From contig NZ_VLLL01000006.1 of assembly GCF_007994225.1 (NCBI RefSeq), positions 1,240,001 through 1,304,000 of the forward strand: a stretch of 64,000 nt of DNA, read 5' to 3'. Of the stretch, positions 62,504 through 64,000 are shown piece after piece (the first letter of the stretch is position 1; the number at the start of each line of letters is the position of its first letter). Below the pieces are notes generated by a model. That model saw nothing but the letters and a program-made list of their open reading frames with translations. It was not told where the DNA came from and did not search any database. This stretch comes from Stackebrandtia albiflava (GTDB lineage Bacteria; Actinomycetota; Actinomycetes; Mycobacteriales; Micromonosporaceae). The position numbers were made by a program, and so were the translations under genes.

Positions 62504-63703
62504 ATGCGAGTGTTGTTGACGTCGGTGGGTTCACGCGGTGACATCCAACCCCTGGCCGCCTTGGCGCACCGGTTGCGGGAAGGCGGCGCGGAGGTGCGGG
62601 TGTGCGCGCCACCGGACGAGGAGTTCGCGGACCTGCTGGCCGGGGTCGGGGTGACCCTGACGCCGATGGGTCCGACGGTGCGGTCGGTCGTCGCCGGTGA
62701 CCGGCCGCCGACCGCCGAGGACGCCTTCCGGTTCGCGCGGGAGCTGGTCGCCGCCCGGTTCGACGTCCTCGGCGCGGCAGCGCGGGGGTGTGACGTGCTG
62801 GTGGCGACCGGCCTGATGCCGGCGGGCGCGCGAGACGTCGCCGAGCGGTTCGGAATCCGGTACGTGTACGCCGGGTTCCACACCTACGGGCTGCCGTCAC
62901 GGCACACGGTCCCCGGCGCGCGGCCGGGGAAACCGTCCCCCGATGACGAGACCGACAACCGCAGGCTGTGGGAGCAGGACGCCCAGCGCGTGAACGCGTT
63001 GTACCGCGAGGCGCTCAACACCCACCGGCTCGCGATAGGGCTGTCGCCGGTCGAGAACGTCCGCGACCACGTCTTCGGCGACCGGCCGTGGCTGGCGGCC
63101 GATCCGGTCCTGTGCCCGTGGCGGCCGGGCGTGACGGACCTCGACCTGGTGCAGACCGGCGCGTGGATCCTGCCGGACGCGCGCCCGCTTCCCGACGAAC
63201 TGGAGGCGTTCCTGGATGCCGGTGAGCCCCCGGTCCACGTCGGATTCGGCAGCATGGCCGCGTACACGCCCGCCGACATCGCGGAGGTCGCGATCGGGGC
63301 GGTCCGCGCGCACGGCCGCCGCGTCGTGCTCTCCCGCGGCTGGGCCGGCCTGCTGCCGACCGACGACGCCGGCGACTGCATCGTGGTCGGGGAGGTGAAC
63401 CAACAGGCGTTGTTCCGGCGCGTGGCGGCCGTGGTGCATCACGGTGGTGCGGGCACCACGACCACGACGGCGCTGGCCGGTGCGGCACAGGTGGTCGTCC
63501 CGCACATCGCCGACCAGCCGTACTGGGGCGCGCGCGTCGCGGAGTTGGGAATCGGTGCGGCGCACGACATGTCCGCGCCCACCGTCGAGTCGCTGGCGGC
63601 CGCTCTGGAGATCGCGCTGCGCCCCGGCACCGCCGCCCGTGCCGCCACGGTGGCCGGATCGATCCGCACCGACGGTGCCGCAGTGGCGGCGGGCCTGCTC
63701 TGA
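62504..63703 (+). CDS. Glycosyltransferase, GT1/UGT (erythromycin-type) family
   Basis: 399 aa, GT-B fold. The N-terminal VLLTSVGSRGDIQPLAALAH is the acceptor-side signature; the C-terminal donor site is VVHHGGAGTTTTTALAGAAQ, then VVPHIADQPYWGARVAELGIG. It transfers a sugar from a nucleotide sugar to a small molecule, lipid or antibiotic. ATG with GGAGG 7 nt upstream. Substrate unknown. Confidence 0.93.
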   Translation: MRVLLTSVGSRGDIQPLAALAHRLREGGAEVRVCAPPDEEFADLLAGVGVTLTPMGPTVRSVVAGDRPPTAEDAFRFARELVAARFDVLGAAARGCDVLVATGLMPAGARDVAERFGIRYVYAGFHTYGLPSRHTVPGARPGKPSPDDETDNRRLWEQDAQRVNALYREALNTHRLAIGLSPVENVRDHVFGDRPWLAADPVLCPWRPGVTDLDLVQTGAWILPDARPLPDELEAFLDAGEPPVHVGFGSMAAYTPADIAEVAIGAVRAHGRRVVLSRGWAGLLPTDDAGDCIVVGEVNQQALFRRVAAVVHHGGAGTTTTTALAGAAQVVVPHIADQPYWGARVAELGIGAAHDMSAPTVESLAAALEIALRPGTAARAATVAGSIRTDGAAVAAGLL

Positions 63704-63705
63704 AA

Positions 63706-63814
63706 CCCGCCTTGGGTGGCCTGAGGCCCATCGACGTGCCTCGAATCACACCGAATGTCCGGATTTCGGCGGGCTCACGGCCACCCAAGCCGGGCCTGCG
63801 GCCACCCAAGGCGG
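63706..63814 (-). repeat. Palindromic repeat element, copy C (inverted)
   Basis: On the minus strand it has the same order as A and B: two 21-bp repeats (starts 63779 and 63800 on the plus strand, GGCCACCCAAG), the core (CGGACATTCGG...ATTCGAGGCACGTCGATGG) and one inverted arm (63706-63728). It fills the space between the glycosyltransferase stop and the next, convergent gene. Confidence 0.9.
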
Positions 63815-63836
63815 AACGGTCGGACGGATCCGGCGG

Positions 63837-64000
63837 TCAGTCCGTGGTGCCGTTCCGCTTGGCGCGGGTGGTCGCGACCGCCGCGAGCACGGCCCCGGTG
63901 ACGGCGGCGACGAGGTAGACGGCCAGTCGTGCCGCGAAGCCGCCGGGTAGGAATTCCAGCAGTCCCGCGTCCTCGTGGTCGACCAGGAGTCGTATCCCGC
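63837..64000 (-). CDS. C-terminus of a membrane protein (truncated by window edge)
   Basis: The minus-strand frame from the window end encodes DHEDAGLLEFLPGGFAARLA, a TM helix (VYLVAAVTGAVLAAVATT) and a basic tail RAKRNGTTD. The 5' part is outside the window. Function cannot be assigned. Confidence 0.6.
   Translation of the reverse strand, partial: GIRLLVDHEDAGLLEFLPGGFAARLAVYLVAAVTGAVLAAVATTRAKRNGTTD

Noticed and set aside
32621-63814. Coding function of the palindromic repeats
   Set aside because: Frames through the copies give similar peptides (such as AYSRHVDG), but this follows from DNA similarity; there are no start sites and they lie behind stop codons.

Overview
The window is high-GC actinobacterial chromosome. 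GTG starts are frequent, several promoters sit almost on the start codon (leaderless mRNAs), and the gene families are typical of the phylum: a conservon-type sensor kinase with a roadblock protein, mec-cysO-cysM, XRE/DUF397 pairs, a SARP regulator, an ECF41 sigma factor, WXG100-like proteins and an aa3-type CtaD. A Glycomyces/Stackebrandtia/Micromonospora-like organism is plausible, but the species cannot be named from sequence alone.

Layout. 1-5.6 kb: the end of a conservon-like kinase and its roadblock partner, a kinase-dead phosphotransferase homologue, and ctaD. 5.7-10.3 kb: NAD salvage (pncA, pncB) around an ATPase and a GNAT. 10.4-17.1 kb: a small Cys-rich peptide, an FKBP, then mec-cysO-cysM, murI, an Rv1339-type hydrolase, and rdgB/rph on the other strand. 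This is close to the Mycobacterium tuberculosis Rv1334-Rv1341 order with the last pair inverted. 17.2-24.6 kb: tRNA-Leu(UAG), a relic HNH nuclease, a hygromycin-kinase-like gene, a degenerate histidine kinase, GNATs, a Cmx-type drug exporter with a leader peptide and hairpins, and a K+ transporter. 25-28.6 kb: a PucR regulator, a 44-aa membrane peptide, and an editing-less threonyl-tRNA synthetase behind a threonine-rich leader peptide. 28.6-36 kb: a FetB-like permease, a complete tripartite tricarboxylate transporter (TctC-TctB-TctA), a convergent CitAB-type two-component system and a second TctC. 36-45.5 kb: a muramoyl amidase with DUF346 repeats, a SARP regulator, a secreted esterase, XRE plus two DUF397 proteins, and a PemK-like protein. 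45.6-54.2 kb: a SigE-type sigma factor with a membrane beta-propeller, TetR plus DUF1295, a second Cys-rich peptide, and an ECF41 sigma with an NDH-2-like oxidoreductase. 54.6-58.2 kb: a four-gene type VII-secretion-like cassette facing an unrelated small gene. 58.3-64 kb: an alkylsulfatase, a frameshifted membrane protein, a GAP protein and a glycosyltransferase.

The strongest signals lie between genes. (1) A threonine-codon leader peptide and a perfect hairpin precede the truncated ThrRS. (2) A 9-aa leader ORF whose stop codon lies against a perfect hairpin precedes the Cmx-like exporter. (3) Two 164-bp MITE-like elements at 5.7 and 24.6 kb end at exactly the same distance from the next start codon. 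(4) A three-copy family of about 108-bp palindromic elements has arms that changed in concert between copies. (5) A triple tandem hairpin repeat precedes mec-cysO-cysM. (6) Two short peptides share a basic helical leader and a Cys-rich tail.
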